Source: an uncultured Flavobacteriaceae bacterium | Lineage (GTDB): Bacteria > Bacteroidota > Bacteroidia > Flavobacteriales > Flavobacteriaceae | Assembly (NCBI GenBank): GCA_947493535.1 | Contig: CANLRK010000001.1 | Span: 372,001 to 436,000 of the forward strand | DNA length: 64,000 nt | Direction: 5' to 3' | Part shown: positions 44,639-53,364 of the stretch, piece after piece | How the letters are laid out: every line of letters begins with the position of its first letter | How positions within the stretch are numbered: the first letter of the stretch is position 1 | Translations under genes and position numbers: made by a program | The notes under the pieces: generated by a model | Told to the model about the DNA's origin: nothing | Databases searched by the model: none | What the model saw: the letters and a program-made list of their open reading frames with translations, nothing else

Positions 44639-45580
44639 ATGAGCATTTTACTTATTCCTTTTCTGTTTATTGGGTTGTTTATATTACTAGCATCCTTTTT
44701 TATTGTAAAACAACAAACTGCAGCGGTAATTGAGCGCTTTGGTAAATTTCAAAGTATTCGTCATTCCGGCTTACAATTAAAAATTCCTATTGTAGATAGA
44801 ATTGCAGGAAAATTGAGTTTAAAAATTCAGCAGTTAGATGTCATTGTTGAAACTAAAACAAAAGATGATGTATTTGTAAAATTAAAAGTATCCGTACAGT
44901 ATAAAGTAATAAGAGATAAAGTATACGATGCTTTTTATAAGTTAGATTATCCACATGATCAAATAACTTCTTATGTATTTGATGTAGTGCGTGCCGAAGT
45001 ACCAAAAATGAAACTTGATGATGTTTTTGTTAAAAAAGATGATATTGCCATTGCAGTAAAAACGGAGCTTAATGATGCCATGATGGATTATGGATATGAT
45101 ATTATAAAAACATTAGTAACAGATATTGATCCTGATGCACAAGTAAAAGCAGCCATGAACCGCATTAATGCTTCTGAGCGTGAAAAAGTAGCTGCACAAT
45201 ACGAAGGAGATGCACAACGTATTTTAATTGTTGAAAAAGCAAAAGCCGAAGCTGAAAGTAAGCGTTTACAAGGACAAGGTATTGCAGATCAGCGTCGTGA
45301 AATTGCACGAGGGTTAGAAGAATCTGTAGAAGTATTAAATAAAGTGGGCATTAATAGTCAAGAAGCTTCAGCTTTAATAGTAGTTACACAGCATTATGAT
45401 ACTTTACAAGCCATAGGTGGCGAAACTAATAGTAACCTTATTCTTTTACCAAATTCACCACAGGCAGGTAGTAATATGTTAAATGATATGGTAGCGAGTT
45501 TTACAGCAAGTAATCAAATTGGTGAAGCCATGAAAGAAGCAAAATTGAATAAGAAAAATAAAACTGACGATAACCAATAA
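44639..45580 (+). CDS. SPFH/Band 7 membrane protein
   Basis: 313 residues with an N-terminal membrane helix ([20 protein letters not shown]), then the Band 7 domain ([49 protein letters not shown]) and a coiled-coil tail ([20 protein letters not shown]). This is the YbbK/QmcA branch of the stomatin/prohibitin/HflK superfamily, which scaffolds membrane microdomains or proteases. Translationally coupled to the YbjQ gene by a one-base overlap. No NfeD partner is present. Confidence 0.85.
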   Translation: MSILLIPFLFIGLFILLASFFIVKQQTAAVIERFGKFQSIRHSGLQLKIPIVDRIAGKLSLKIQQLDVIVETKTKDDVFVKLKVSVQYKVIRDKVYDAFYKLDYPHDQITSYVFDVVRAEVPKMKLDDVFVKKDDIAIAVKTELNDAMMDYGYDIIKTLVTDIDPDAQVKAAMNRINASEREKVAAQYEGDAQRILIVEKAKAEAESKRLQGQGIADQRREIARGLEESVEVLNKVGINSQEASALIVVTQHYDTLQAIGGETNSNLILLPNSPQAGSNMLNDMVASFTASNQIGEAMKEAKLNKKNKTDDNQ

Positions 45581-45897
45581 TGATAATAACCACAACAAAT
45601 AGTATAGAGAATAAGCCAGTAAAAGAATATTTAGGTATTGTTTCTGGTGAAACAATTATTGGTGCCAATGTTTTTAAGGATTTTTTTGCTGGTATTAGAG
45701 ATATTGTTGGGGGAAGATCGGGCTCTTATGAAAGAGTTTTAAGAGAGGCAAAAGAAATAGCCATGCAAGAAATGACACAAAGGGCTAAATCATTAGGTGC
45801 TAATGCCATAATAGGTATTGATTTAGATTATGAAACAGTTGGTTCTAGAGGAGGAATGCTTATGGTTACCGCATCTGGTACAGCAGTAACAATATAA
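45580..45897 (+). CDS. YbjQ-family (UPF0145) putative heavy-metal-binding protein
   Basis: 105 residues with the YbjQ core: [34 protein letters not shown] and [16 protein letters not shown], ending in a beta-rich tail. YbjQ domains form pentameric rings; their role is not settled. The start overlaps the stop of the SPFH gene (TAATG), so the two proteins are likely made together, and a hairpin terminator follows. Confidence 0.85.
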   Translation: MIITTTNSIENKPVKEYLGIVSGETIIGANVFKDFFAGIRDIVGGRSGSYERVLREAKEIAMQEMTQRAKSLGANAIIGIDLDYETVGSRGGMLMVTASGTAVTI

Positions 45898-45922
45898 AAG
45901 CTTTAAGCCTTTAAAAATGTTA

Positions 45923-45957
45923 TAAAAATCCGATTTCCTAAGAATCGGATTTTTTTA
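45923..45957 (+). terminator. Hairpin terminator after YbjQ
   Basis: Stem AAAATCCGATT/AATCGGATTTT with a short loop and a run of T. Confidence 0.8.
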
Positions 45958-46046
45958 TTACTTAAAGTTTATACAAGCATTAAACAGAAGTAATATTAGA
46001 ATTGTATTAATTACTATTTTATAGGGTTTATTTGTACTTTTGAAGT

Positions 46047-46727
46047 ATGATTAATGATATCGCATCGGCAATACCTATTGGGGTGCTTTTAGCACTTACT
46101 ATTGGCCCAGTTTTTTTTGTATTACTTGAAACGAGTGTTACAAAGGGATTTCGTTCGGCTTTAGTGTTTGATTTTGGGGTTATTACTGCCGATATCATTT
46201 TTATATTAATTGCTTTTTATAGTACTTCTTCTATTTTAGATAAAGTAAAAGATGACCCCAATTTATTAGTTTTTGGAGGTGTATTACTTTTTTTTTACGG
46301 ATTAATATCTTTTGTAAAAACGTCAAAATCTTATCGAAAAATCATTCGTGAACATCATAGCGTGGTGCTTAAAAAAAATTACTTAGAACTTTTTTTAAAA
46401 GGCTTTTTACTCAATTTTATCAATATAGGGGTCTTAGGAGGTTGGATAGCGGCTATTATTTTAGCAAAATCTATTACTACTTCAAATAATGGCGTAGTGT
46501 TGTTTATTAGTACAGTTTTAGCATCGTATATGGTGGTTGATGTACTAAAAATATTTTTAGCAAAAAAGCTAAAACATAAACTTACCCCAAGAGTAGTGTT
46601 TAAAATGAAAAAGATAATTAGTTTGATAATTCTTTTTATAGGTTTAGGCTTAATTGTACAGCGTTTATTCCCTAGTAAGCTTGAAAAAATACAAGATAAA
46701 ATAGAGCATATTTCACAACCTAAATAA
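46047..46727 (+). CDS. LysE-family amino-acid exporter
   Basis: 226 residues with about six membrane helices. ASAIPIGVLLALTIGPVFFVLLE at the N-terminus contains the GP motif of LysE/RhtB transporters, and FLKGFLLNFINIGVLGGWIA is the second conserved block. The exported compound cannot be identified. It is monocistronic and ends inside the arm of the shared hairpin terminator. Confidence 0.82.
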   Translation: MINDIASAIPIGVLLALTIGPVFFVLLETSVTKGFRSALVFDFGVITADIIFILIAFYSTSSILDKVKDDPNLLVFGGVLLFFYGLISFVKTSKSYRKIIREHHSVVLKKNYLELFLKGFLLNFINIGVLGGWIAAIILAKSITTSNNGVVLFISTVLASYMVVDVLKIFLAKKLKHKLTPRVVFKMKKIISLIILFIGLGLIVQRLFPSKLEKIQDKIEHISQPK

Positions 46728-46757
46728 AAAACCACCCATTGTTAGGAGTGGTTTTAA
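46726..46757. terminator. Hairpin terminator shared by the LysE gene and the PLP enzyme gene
   Basis: Arms AAAACCAC (46728-46735) and GTGGTTTT (46748-46755) between convergent genes. The stem is short, with A- and T-rich flanks. Confidence 0.6.
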
Positions 46758-46777
46758 AGGTGAAATAAAATTATATA

Positions 46778-48619
46778 TTAAAAATTAGCTTTCACAAAGG
46801 CTGAAAAAACAGCTTTATGGCGCTCTAAATCCATATTTCCTGATAGCGCTACACGAGCAATATAATCCTTATCAGCTTCTTTAGTGGTACCTTGAGTAGA
46901 AGTAGCGGGAATAGTCCAGTAGCAGCCTTTTAATTGTCCGTAACTTACACAGTATTTACTTTCGTTAGGTATTTCAGTAATCATACTGGTAATTAATAAC
47001 TGGTTTAAGTTACGCTTATGGGTTTCTCTTTCTTCTTCTGTGGCTCCTTTAGTAGGTAAATCTAACGAAAAAACCGAAGGTTTAAATCCTTGCTCTGCTA
47101 TTTCATCAGTTACAAAATTAATTTTAGCCTCAGGTAAAGTATTATGAATAAACTGAACAAATTCTCTGGTGTTTATATAAGCATTTTCAATACGTTGTAG
47201 CATGGAAGGCATTTGTTGAGCTAAAAGTTCATATTGTAATCTTGTAGCTTCATTATCACAAAGTAAAAGATGCTCATCAATATACGCTATTAGGTCTGCT
47301 GCTTTTCTATTAGCAGTACAATACCCAGCTGTACATTTTCCACCGCTTGGAAATTTTGATCCGCTTACATAGGATATTGTTTTTACGCTAGCGAGTATAT
47401 TTTCATCTTTTAAAAAATATACATTCGGACAAAATGTTTGGTCTAATATAAATACAGGGGCTATAGCTGTATTACCGTTTTTGGTTGTACGTTTTTTATT
47501 TAATGCATTTTTTAAATCGGTAAGATTAGGTACTTCCACTCTAGGATTGGTAGGTATTTCCGTAATAATAAATGGTATGGCATCCATTTCAGCAATTTGG
47601 TTAAGTACTTTATCAGTACTTTGTACCATATTATTAGCACCATCTACAGGTAAATCTAGTACTTCAACATTAGTATTACAAGCAGCTACACGCCTTGCCT
47701 GATCATTAGTACCCCCATAACAGTTTGGCGGAACAACAATTTTAATAGCTTTTCCAGGGTGCTGTGCTTGTGCATAAGTAATTAATCCCATAACAATGGC
47801 ATATTGTATTGAAAGTCCGCTAGAAGCTACCACAGGTTTTACCGTAGCACCTGTTATTTGTTGTATTTGTTCTTGTACAGCAGTTTTATGTTTAGTTTCT
47901 ATGCCTTTTGGTGTTTCTATATTGTTAGCTACCAACAAGTTTAAGGCAGTAAAAGTATTTGCTGGTGTCATGGCAATACTTTCTCTTCTTCTTACATGTT
48001 GAATTTCAGAAACGTACTGCTCATTTTTAGTACCATTAGCAATTATAATGCTTCCTAATTGAGCATGTGCACTAATATAAAAATCAATTTGTGTATTGAG
48101 TTTGGTGTTAAAAAGTGCTTCTTGGCTAGTAAAAAAAACAGTGCTACCATCAAAAGTACTGACTTCTTCAGGAGAGTTAACTTGTTTTATTTCAAAGTTA
48201 TAACCATATACTTTGCGTATTGTATTGGCATTAAAAGCAGCTGGTAAAGTACCAGAATAGTAAATTTTAGTTTTACGTTTATCCAATAGGTTTTTACGCA
48301 ATACTGCTAAAATAGGCATTGTTGCCGATGAAAAACTAATGACATTTTCTGGTTTTTGGTTGTTTATGGCTGCCACAACCCACTCTAATATACAAGATAG
48401 CGGATGCCCTAAACGAATATAATCAAAAGCGGTAGGTAAGTTTTTAAGTGCTTGTGTACTAGTAGTATTTTGTAGGTATAGTTTTTTAAAAGCGTTTAAA
48501 AACTCAGTTTTTGCTAAAGCTTCATTATAAATATCTAACCTATGGGTGGTTAGGTGTAACCAATCTGATGGAATATATTCTAAAATACGCTTTACGTATT
48601 GTATTTTTTTTGTTGCCAT
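46778..48619 (-). CDS. Cys/Met-metabolism PLP-dependent enzyme, long form
   Basis: 613 residues from the ATG at 48619; an ATG 6 bases upstream (48625) is equally possible. The C-terminal two-thirds resembles the cystathionine gamma-synthase/beta-lyase family, with the PLP lysine in SGSKFPSGGKCTAGYC (K422) and substrate-pocket segments IPFIITEIPTNPRVEVPNL and SSGLSIQYAIVMGLI. The usual length is about 400; here an extra N-terminal region of roughly 200 residues precedes the catalytic domain. It may act in transsulfuration, but the reaction is not certain. It stands just left of the accessory island. Confidence 0.7.
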   Translation of the reverse strand: MATKKIQYVKRILEYIPSDWLHLTTHRLDIYNEALAKTEFLNAFKKLYLQNTTSTQALKNLPTAFDYIRLGHPLSCILEWVVAAINNQKPENVISFSSATMPILAVLRKNLLDKRKTKIYYSGTLPAAFNANTIRKVYGYNFEIKQVNSPEEVSTFDGSTVFFTSQEALFNTKLNTQIDFYISAHAQLGSIIIANGTKNEQYVSEIQHVRRRESIAMTPANTFTALNLLVANNIETPKGIETKHKTAVQEQIQQITGATVKPVVASSGLSIQYAIVMGLITYAQAQHPGKAIKIVVPPNCYGGTNDQARRVAACNTNVEVLDLPVDGANNMVQSTDKVLNQIAEMDAIPFIITEIPTNPRVEVPNLTDLKNALNKKRTTKNGNTAIAPVFILDQTFCPNVYFLKDENILASVKTISYVSGSKFPSGGKCTAGYCTANRKAADLIAYIDEHLLLCDNEATRLQYELLAQQMPSMLQRIENAYINTREFVQFIHNTLPEAKINFVTDEIAEQGFKPSVFSLDLPTKGATEEERETHKRNLNQLLITSMITEIPNESKYCVSYGQLKGCYWTIPATSTQGTTKEADKDYIARVALSGNMDLERHKAVFSAFVKANF

Positions 48620-48724
48620 AATCATATTCTTTACTGCTGCGTAAAGGTATAGCAAATAGCAATGTTTGAAAAATGTTTAGTTTGTTTTCTCTTGAAGATT
48701 TAAATGTAAAGGCTCTTCATTTAA

Positions 48725-49075
48725 TTATTGTTTATTAATCTTACCATTAGTTTGTATTTCGAAAAGAGTAATAATGGAATCAATTTTTGTTTCTACTTGT
48801 AAAAAGTCACATTCATCTTTTATATATCCATTAGAATTAATCAATGAATCGTGTACATATTCTCTATACTCTTTTAGCTTAATTGTTTTCGATGTTATCA
48901 GTTCGTATTCTTTCCATTCATATTCCGGAATTGATAGATTGTGGTCACAAACTATACTAATTTCTATGTGGTCAACTTCTTTCTCGTTCAGAAAAGTATC
49001 CAATGATTGTTTTGAGCAGACTCCATCATTAAATTCAAATATAGCATAGGAAATATAGTTGTTCAGTTTCGTATT
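48725..49075 (-). pseudogene. Truncated hypothetical gene (N-terminus missing), in frame with the preceding stop codon
   Basis: A 92-residue reading frame (coding from 49003) has only a TTG as an apparent start. The same frame stays open another 24 codons upstream (NTKLNNYISYAIFEFNDGVC and more, protein-like) up to 49075, where it meets the stop codon of the dihydrofolate-reductase-family gene in the same frame. No ATG exists. This looks like a gene whose beginning was lost when it was joined to its neighbour, or read-through of that stop. I do not recognise its family. It is the left-most gene of the accessory island. Confidence 0.5.
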
Positions 49076-49615
49076 TTATTTCTTTCGTTTGTAATGTCTC
49101 TGTGATATTTGATTTAGAAATGTTTTTGTTCCAATTAGTTCGAAATTCAGTTCGGTCGGTAAATCTCCGAATAGAGAAGAACCACCACCTAATAGAATCG
49201 GAATAGTCGTAAGAACCATTTCATCAATCAAGTCTTCTTTGAGAAAATTTCTAATTGTGGTTCCGCCATCTATGTATAATCTTCTATATCCTTTTTCGTG
49301 AATTTGCTCTAGAATTTCCGTCAGAGTTCCATTTATTAAAAAAGCTTTGTCTTTATGAGATTCAGGTATTTCTTTCAGTTTGTTACTTAACACAAAAACA
49401 GGTTTACTATATGGCCAGGGAACGTCAAATCCGATTACAGTTTCGAATGTTGTTCGTCCCATAACGAGAGCGTCAATTTCATCGTTGAATTCTACATATC
49501 CCATGTCATTATTGTCCGGATTTGGAATAGAATGCAACCAATCGACTCCACCATTTTTGTCAGCTATAAATCCGTCTAAACTCGTTGCGATAAATACGCT
49601 ATTCTTTTTATTCAT
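49076..49615 (-). CDS. Dihydrofolate-reductase-family (RibD C-terminal-like) protein
   Basis: 179 residues with SVFIATSLDGFIADKNGGVD, MGRTTFETV and LYIDGGTTIRNFLKEDLIDE, the conserved blocks of the RibD C-terminal/YyaP reductase family. These are NADPH-binding proteins, mostly uncharacterised. It does not look like a trimethoprim-resistant DfrA. It is a one-gene unit of the accessory island, with an attC-like spacer on its upstream side; its 3' side runs straight into the truncated reading frame. Confidence 0.8.
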   Translation of the reverse strand: MNKKNSVFIATSLDGFIADKNGGVDWLHSIPNPDNNDMGYVEFNDEIDALVMGRTTFETVIGFDVPWPYSKPVFVLSNKLKEIPESHKDKAFLINGTLTEILEQIHEKGYRRLYIDGGTTIRNFLKEDLIDEMVLTTIPILLGGGSSLFGDLPTELNFELIGTKTFLNQISQRHYKRKK

Positions 49616-49729
49616 TCTTCTTTCGTGTTTTTGATAATATGAATGTCAACTAACGTTTAGTATATGGCAAGTAGGGCAGTACAAAGCGATGAACTTTCAA
49701 GTTTGCACTGAGTCCAAAGCGATGTGTTT
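49616..49729. repeat. attC-like imperfect palindrome, spacer between GNAT and DHFR-family genes
   Basis: The spacer carries CTAACGTTTAGTATATGG (49650-49667), similar to CTAACGTATTTGACTATGG in the last spacer of the island. In coding orientation it ends AAACGTTAGTTG, with the GTTAG core of attC R' boxes. Inside are a stem AACTT/AAGTT and the direct repeat CAAAGCGATG (49682-49691, 49715-49724). The attC identity is inferred. Confidence 0.45.
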
Positions 49730-50260
49730 TTATTCATTAAACTCTTTCGGATATTCAACCATTCCACTTACTCCTTTTAGTCCGTTTTCAACCAATTCAA
49801 TTACCATACAATTCTCTTTCGGAACTTCAAATGGTAACTCTATTCCGTATTTATCCGCTTGTTCATAACCGAATCTCGGATAGTATTTGTCGTGTCCTAA
49901 TAGAACTATTGATTTATACCCTAATTCTTTTGCCTTTTTGTGTGATTCAAGTATTAGTTTCCCACCAATTCCTTTTCCTTGATATTCTGGAAGTACTGAA
50001 ACTGGTGCAAGTGCTAATGAGTCAAACTGTTTTTGTTCATTTTTGATTTTCAGTTTAGTTAGCAAAATGTGTCCAACAATTTTATTTTTACTTTCCGCTA
50101 TCATAGACAATTCTGGAATAAAAGCGTTAGATTTTCTTAATTTTTGCACCAAAAACTGTTCTTTATGGTCAGACATTTGTTCAGATTCAAATGCCTTTTC
50201 TATAAGATTGAAAACGGTTTCAAAATCTTTAGATTCTTCTTTCCTTATTGTTAATTTCAT
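49730..50260 (-). CDS. YhbS-type GNAT N-acetyltransferase
   Basis: 176 residues with GHILLTKLKI, LAPVSVLPEYQGKGIGGKLI (the acetyl-CoA-binding motif) and IVLLGHDKYYPRFGYEQADK, typical of the YhbS group. The acceptor is unknown; GNATs are frequent cargo in mobile cassettes. It stands alone in the accessory island between two palindromic spacers, transcribed leftward like its neighbours. Confidence 0.85.
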   Translation of the reverse strand: MKLTIRKEESKDFETVFNLIEKAFESEQMSDHKEQFLVQKLRKSNAFIPELSMIAESKNKIVGHILLTKLKIKNEQKQFDSLALAPVSVLPEYQGKGIGGKLILESHKKAKELGYKSIVLLGHDKYYPRFGYEQADKYGIELPFEVPKENCMVIELVENGLKGVSGMVEYPKEFNE

Positions 50261-50438
50261 TTATTTTTATCATTCTTTTTGCGTTTCGGTCAATATGCAC
50301 CACAACGGTCTTGTGTATTATTTCATTACGTTATTTAAGCACTAAAGTTAGCAAAAAACATAGATATAAAATCCGCAAGGATTTTCAGAAGTAGGCGAGA
50401 ACAAGCAATTACTTATACGTGATGTAGTGTATTTATTT
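50261..50438. repeat. attC-like imperfect palindrome, spacer between the propeller gene and GNAT
   Basis: A 178-base spacer. A perfect hairpin AAAATCC-GCAA-GGATTTT lies at 50368-50385, and CACAACGGTCTTGTG near the right end forms a second stem. The same AATCC-nnnn-GGATTTTC hairpin occurs in the last spacer of the island (53400-53417). Likely a recombination-site relative; function inferred. Confidence 0.45.
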
Positions 50439-51503
50439 TTAATATTTTCTATGAAATTTTTTTCCATTAAATACATAAACTGCTGCTGGCGATTCTCCTG
50501 CAAATAGCAATTTACCTTCTTTTGTTTTATAAATAGTCCAAATATTTTCACTCTTTACACCATCGTCCATTGTATAGTTTATAAACTCTTCTGTTGAGGG
50601 ATTGTAATTCCAAATTCCCGAATAAACTGTACCAAACCACATCTTACCATCAGAGCCTTCCGCGATTGAAAATGCTCGATGTAGAGTATTACCTTCTACA
50701 TCTTCTTCGTCTAAATGATGTTTCTTGGTAAAGTTTTTAATCTCCTTACCATTGTATGTGAAAATTCCCGCTCCATTATCAGCCATCCATAGAACTCCTT
50801 TACTATCTACAAAAATCCCACGTATGCCCATTTGGTGTTCATCATCTTGTCGTCCCATTTCTTCACGACCTATAGAGATAAAAGAGTTGTTCTTAAGTCC
50901 ATATACTCTATTCATCGTGCCTATCCACACAGTACTATCTTTTCCCAAAAAGGCTTTTGTTGAAGGGTAGTGTAAATGCTTATTATTAATATTCTTCTTT
51001 ATGGGTAAAGGGTGAAAGGAAGTGGTCTTATTATTTATCTCATACAAACCTGGTTGCGTATAAGTAGTGTCAGTAGGATTTAATCCTCGTTGAATCCAAA
51101 GTCCATTTGAATTTGTGATATTGTTTATTTTTTCTTCAAAAAAACATTTGCCATCATATTTAAATGCTTTAAAGCCGTTTTCAACCCAAACATTACCATA
51201 ACTATCTTCATGAATATTTCCTGTAATGCTTAATCCATCATTTTTGGAAAAATAATACATTGCCTTTCCATCAAACTTTGCTACATAATCTGGACTGGAA
51301 AACCAAAGATTTCCTTGTTTGTCCTCTAAAATATCTCTAATGCCTCTAGTTTTCTTTAACCAAAGGCTTGAGTCTATTGAAACTTTAAGACTATTTGCAT
51401 TGGGTTTAGAATTTTGAGATTTCACTTTTTTATTGCAAGCCAATTGAAGAGAAGTAAATGTCATTATAATTGACAAAGTTATAAAAGTTGAAAGTTTGTT
51501 CAT
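50439..51503 (-). CDS. Two-component-regulator-type beta-propeller lipoprotein
   Basis: 354 residues with a lipoprotein signal (MTFTSLQLAC, Cys in the lipobox). At least five propeller blades follow, seen as repeats such as GIRDILEDKQGNLWFSSPD, GIRGIFVDSKGVLWMADNGA and SIAEGSDGKMWFGTVYSGIW. These Reg_prop blades usually form the sensor of hybrid two-component kinases, but no kinase or membrane domain is present, so this is a stand-alone exported propeller. It is a one-gene unit of the accessory island. Confidence 0.8.
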   Translation of the reverse strand: MNKLSTFITLSIIMTFTSLQLACNKKVKSQNSKPNANSLKVSIDSSLWLKKTRGIRDILEDKQGNLWFSSPDYVAKFDGKAMYYFSKNDGLSITGNIHEDSYGNVWVENGFKAFKYDGKCFFEEKINNITNSNGLWIQRGLNPTDTTYTQPGLYEINNKTTSFHPLPIKKNINNKHLHYPSTKAFLGKDSTVWIGTMNRVYGLKNNSFISIGREEMGRQDDEHQMGIRGIFVDSKGVLWMADNGAGIFTYNGKEIKNFTKKHHLDEEDVEGNTLHRAFSIAEGSDGKMWFGTVYSGIWNYNPSTEEFINYTMDDGVKSENIWTIYKTKEGKLLFAGESPAAVYVFNGKKFHRKY

Positions 51504-51618
51504 TGTATTTTTGTTTTTTGCAACTTATAACCAATTATTTTATTCATTCACTTTCAATTGTAAAATTATGTCAATAAAGTGTGAATTTTCAATATATTCT
51601 ATTGGTAGGTTAAATGAA

Positions 51619-51748
51619 ATATAACGCCTCGAATAAGCGTAGTGAGGGATTAAAAGCACTTCGCTTTCAGTTTACCGCTATGTTTGTTAATATTCAATCA
51701 GTTTAAATTTAACACATTAGCCTGTATTACGCTTATATAATGTTGGTG
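51619..51748. repeat. attC-like imperfect palindrome with VCR-like end, downstream of the radical SAM gene
   Basis: About 125 bases bounded by AAC (51623-51625) and GTT (51742-51744). Inner arms ATAAGCGTA (51633-51641) and TACGCTTAT (51728-51736) are exact inverted repeats. In gene orientation the far end reads CGAGGCGTTATAT, which resembles the GGCGTTATA end of Vibrio cholerae repeats as I recall them. The palindrome begins inside the last codons of the radical SAM gene, as attC sites often do. Confidence 0.55.
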
Positions 51749-52641
51749 ATAGTCTTTTCTATTTTGTCCCTTATTTTATATTCTAAAGTCAATTCTTTCA
51801 TCTTTTTAGCAAATGCTTTTTTGTAGTATTCTGGCATTTGATAACCATTTTGAAAGTACTTTTGGTACTTAGTTTCTAATTCAGGGAAATGTTTTTTAAT
51901 TGCATTCATCACTAATGTTTTACTGTCTGCTTTTCCACTTCCAAATAAAGTCAAAGTCGCAGGAAGTATATAATTGACATTTAAAGCTGTAAAAGTATTA
52001 AATAAGCGTTCCAAATGTTCTGTCGTGTCTGAAATGAACGGCAACAAAGGCATTAAACTGATACCTGAATGAAAATTTTCCGCAACAGTTTTTTCTACTG
52101 CCTTTAGACGTAATGATGGCGGTGTTGCACCCTTTTCAAAGATTTTAGCCACTTCATCATCTAGGGTCGAAAAGGAAAAAGAAACGATAACACCTCTGCC
52201 CAAAGTTTTAGATAAATCATTTGGTAAAATGGCATTTTTATCAATTTTGTGTAGCAAATCGAAATCCCGTTCAATTAAATCGGATTTTGTAATGATATGT
52301 ACAGGAAACTTATGTTTTGCAATGACTTCCAAAGCTTGTCGGGTCATTTCGTATTTTTTATCAAAGTGTAAATAAGGGTCGGTAGCAGAAGAAAGTACAA
52401 TAAACCCATATTGCTGTTTTTTTGCTCGGTTAAAAAGCTGTTTGTCAAGAATCTCAATAGCATTGGTTTTTATACTTAAACTTTCTTCGAGATTTGTTCC
52501 ATATTTACTTCCTCTTATATAGCAATACAGACAATTGAAGGAGCAACTGCTATACAAGTTCAATGTGTAATCATCTAAAAACCAACAGTCTCTCCGTTTG
52601 GTTTTGTTCAACACAGATTTTACTTCAATTTCCTTTGGCAT
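51733..52641 (-). CDS. Radical SAM protein of the spore-photoproduct-lyase (SplB) family
   Basis: 302 residues. The [4Fe-4S] motif C33-x3-C37-x2-C40 lies in SSCSFNCLYCYIRG, and SSATDPYLHFDKKYEMTRQA with VIVSFSFSTLD marks the SPL-type radical SAM barrel. Proteins of this group include the DNA photoproduct lyase and Rv2578c-like proteins of unknown function; this one lacks strong proof of the lyase role. The 5' end overlaps the AlkD-like gene by 17 bases, so both are probably made together as a DNA-repair pair in one cassette. The 3' end runs into an attC-like palindrome. Confidence 0.75.
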   Translation of the reverse strand: MPKEIEVKSVLNKTKRRDCWFLDDYTLNLYSSCSFNCLYCYIRGSKYGTNLEESLSIKTNAIEILDKQLFNRAKKQQYGFIVLSSATDPYLHFDKKYEMTRQALEVIAKHKFPVHIITKSDLIERDFDLLHKIDKNAILPNDLSKTLGRGVIVSFSFSTLDDEVAKIFEKGATPPSLRLKAVEKTVAENFHSGISLMPLLPFISDTTEHLERLFNTFTALNVNYILPATLTLFGSGKADSKTLVMNAIKKHFPELETKYQKYFQNGYQMPEYYKKAFAKKMKELTLEYKIRDKIEKTITNII

Positions 52642-53347
52642 ATTTGTTTCTGTTAAGTCCTATAGAAATTTTTGCTCTGAACCAATTTGCTACGTTATCT
52701 TGATTTTGTATCTTCTTGTCAAACTGTTCGATAATTTCAGGATGAAATTTTGCTGTTGTTTTGGCAGCCCAACCAATCCCTTGTTTTATTTCTTTATCCT
52801 TTGTGTTAGCCATTGAAAGAAGAATAGGGAACACCAATTCGATATTCTCCTTGTCCAAACCTTTTTTAATGGCGTAATGAATTCCAGCGCCTAATGCTCT
52901 AACTACCCAATTTGTTTCGTGATTGGAAAGTTTTTTTATTAGTGGAATAGTTTTGTCTGGATTTTTAAGCAAAGAGTAACCATAAACTCTTTCTCCAATA
53001 ATATCGCATACATACCATACATTAGCTTTGGATATATATTCTGTTGCTTTTTTTATTGATTGTTCAAAATTAATGTCAAGTCTATTCTGCAAGATAATTC
53101 CGAGAATCACATTTCCACCTTCTGTTTTTTGTTCTTCAATTTTATCGCATAGGTCAATTTGTTCTTCAATTTTTATTTTTTGATACAGTTCATTTCCGCA
53201 AAATTCCAACAAAGGAAACTTTACCTTTTTGCTTAAAATTTGACTCTCTAATTCTTTCAAAAAAGCAGCTATTCCACTTAAATCGTAAACTCTTGTACAT
53301 TGGTTAAGTAATTCTTTAATATCTGATTTTCGTGTTACGATTTGCAT
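52625..53347 (-). CDS. AlkD-like DNA alkylation repair glycosylase
   Basis: 240 residues of repeated helices (HEAT-like), the AlkD architecture. The conserved pocket residues of AlkD are visible: W111 and D115 in ANVWYVCDIIG and W193 in GIGWAAKTTAK, matching the Trp-x3-Asp and distal Trp of the founding enzyme. AlkD removes alkylated purines such as 3-methyladenine without base flipping. It overlaps the radical SAM gene by 17 bases, which supports a linked DNA-repair function. It is the first gene of the right-most cassette of the island. Confidence 0.75.
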   Translation of the reverse strand: MQIVTRKSDIKELLNQCTRVYDLSGIAAFLKELESQILSKKVKFPLLEFCGNELYQKIKIEEQIDLCDKIEEQKTEGGNVILGIILQNRLDINFEQSIKKATEYISKANVWYVCDIIGERVYGYSLLKNPDKTIPLIKKLSNHETNWVVRALGAGIHYAIKKGLDKENIELVFPILLSMANTKDKEIKQGIGWAAKTTAKFHPEIIEQFDKKIQNQDNVANWFRAKISIGLNRNKYAKGN

Positions 53348-53364
53348 TTTGTTCTGTTTAGTTG

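Noticed and set aside
44947-44955. Perfect DnaA box TTATCCACA in the SPFH gene as an origin sign
   Set aside because: It is a single copy inside coding sequence and encodes normal residues. It does not change the case for the gap at 41.6-42.3 kb.
49076-49615. Trimethoprim-resistance gene in the accessory island
   Set aside because: The protein belongs to the RibD C-terminal-like reductases, not to DfrA; no resistance claim is supported.
50439-51503. Hybrid two-component sensor kinase
   Set aside because: Propeller blades are present, but the protein ends before any membrane helix, kinase or receiver domain.
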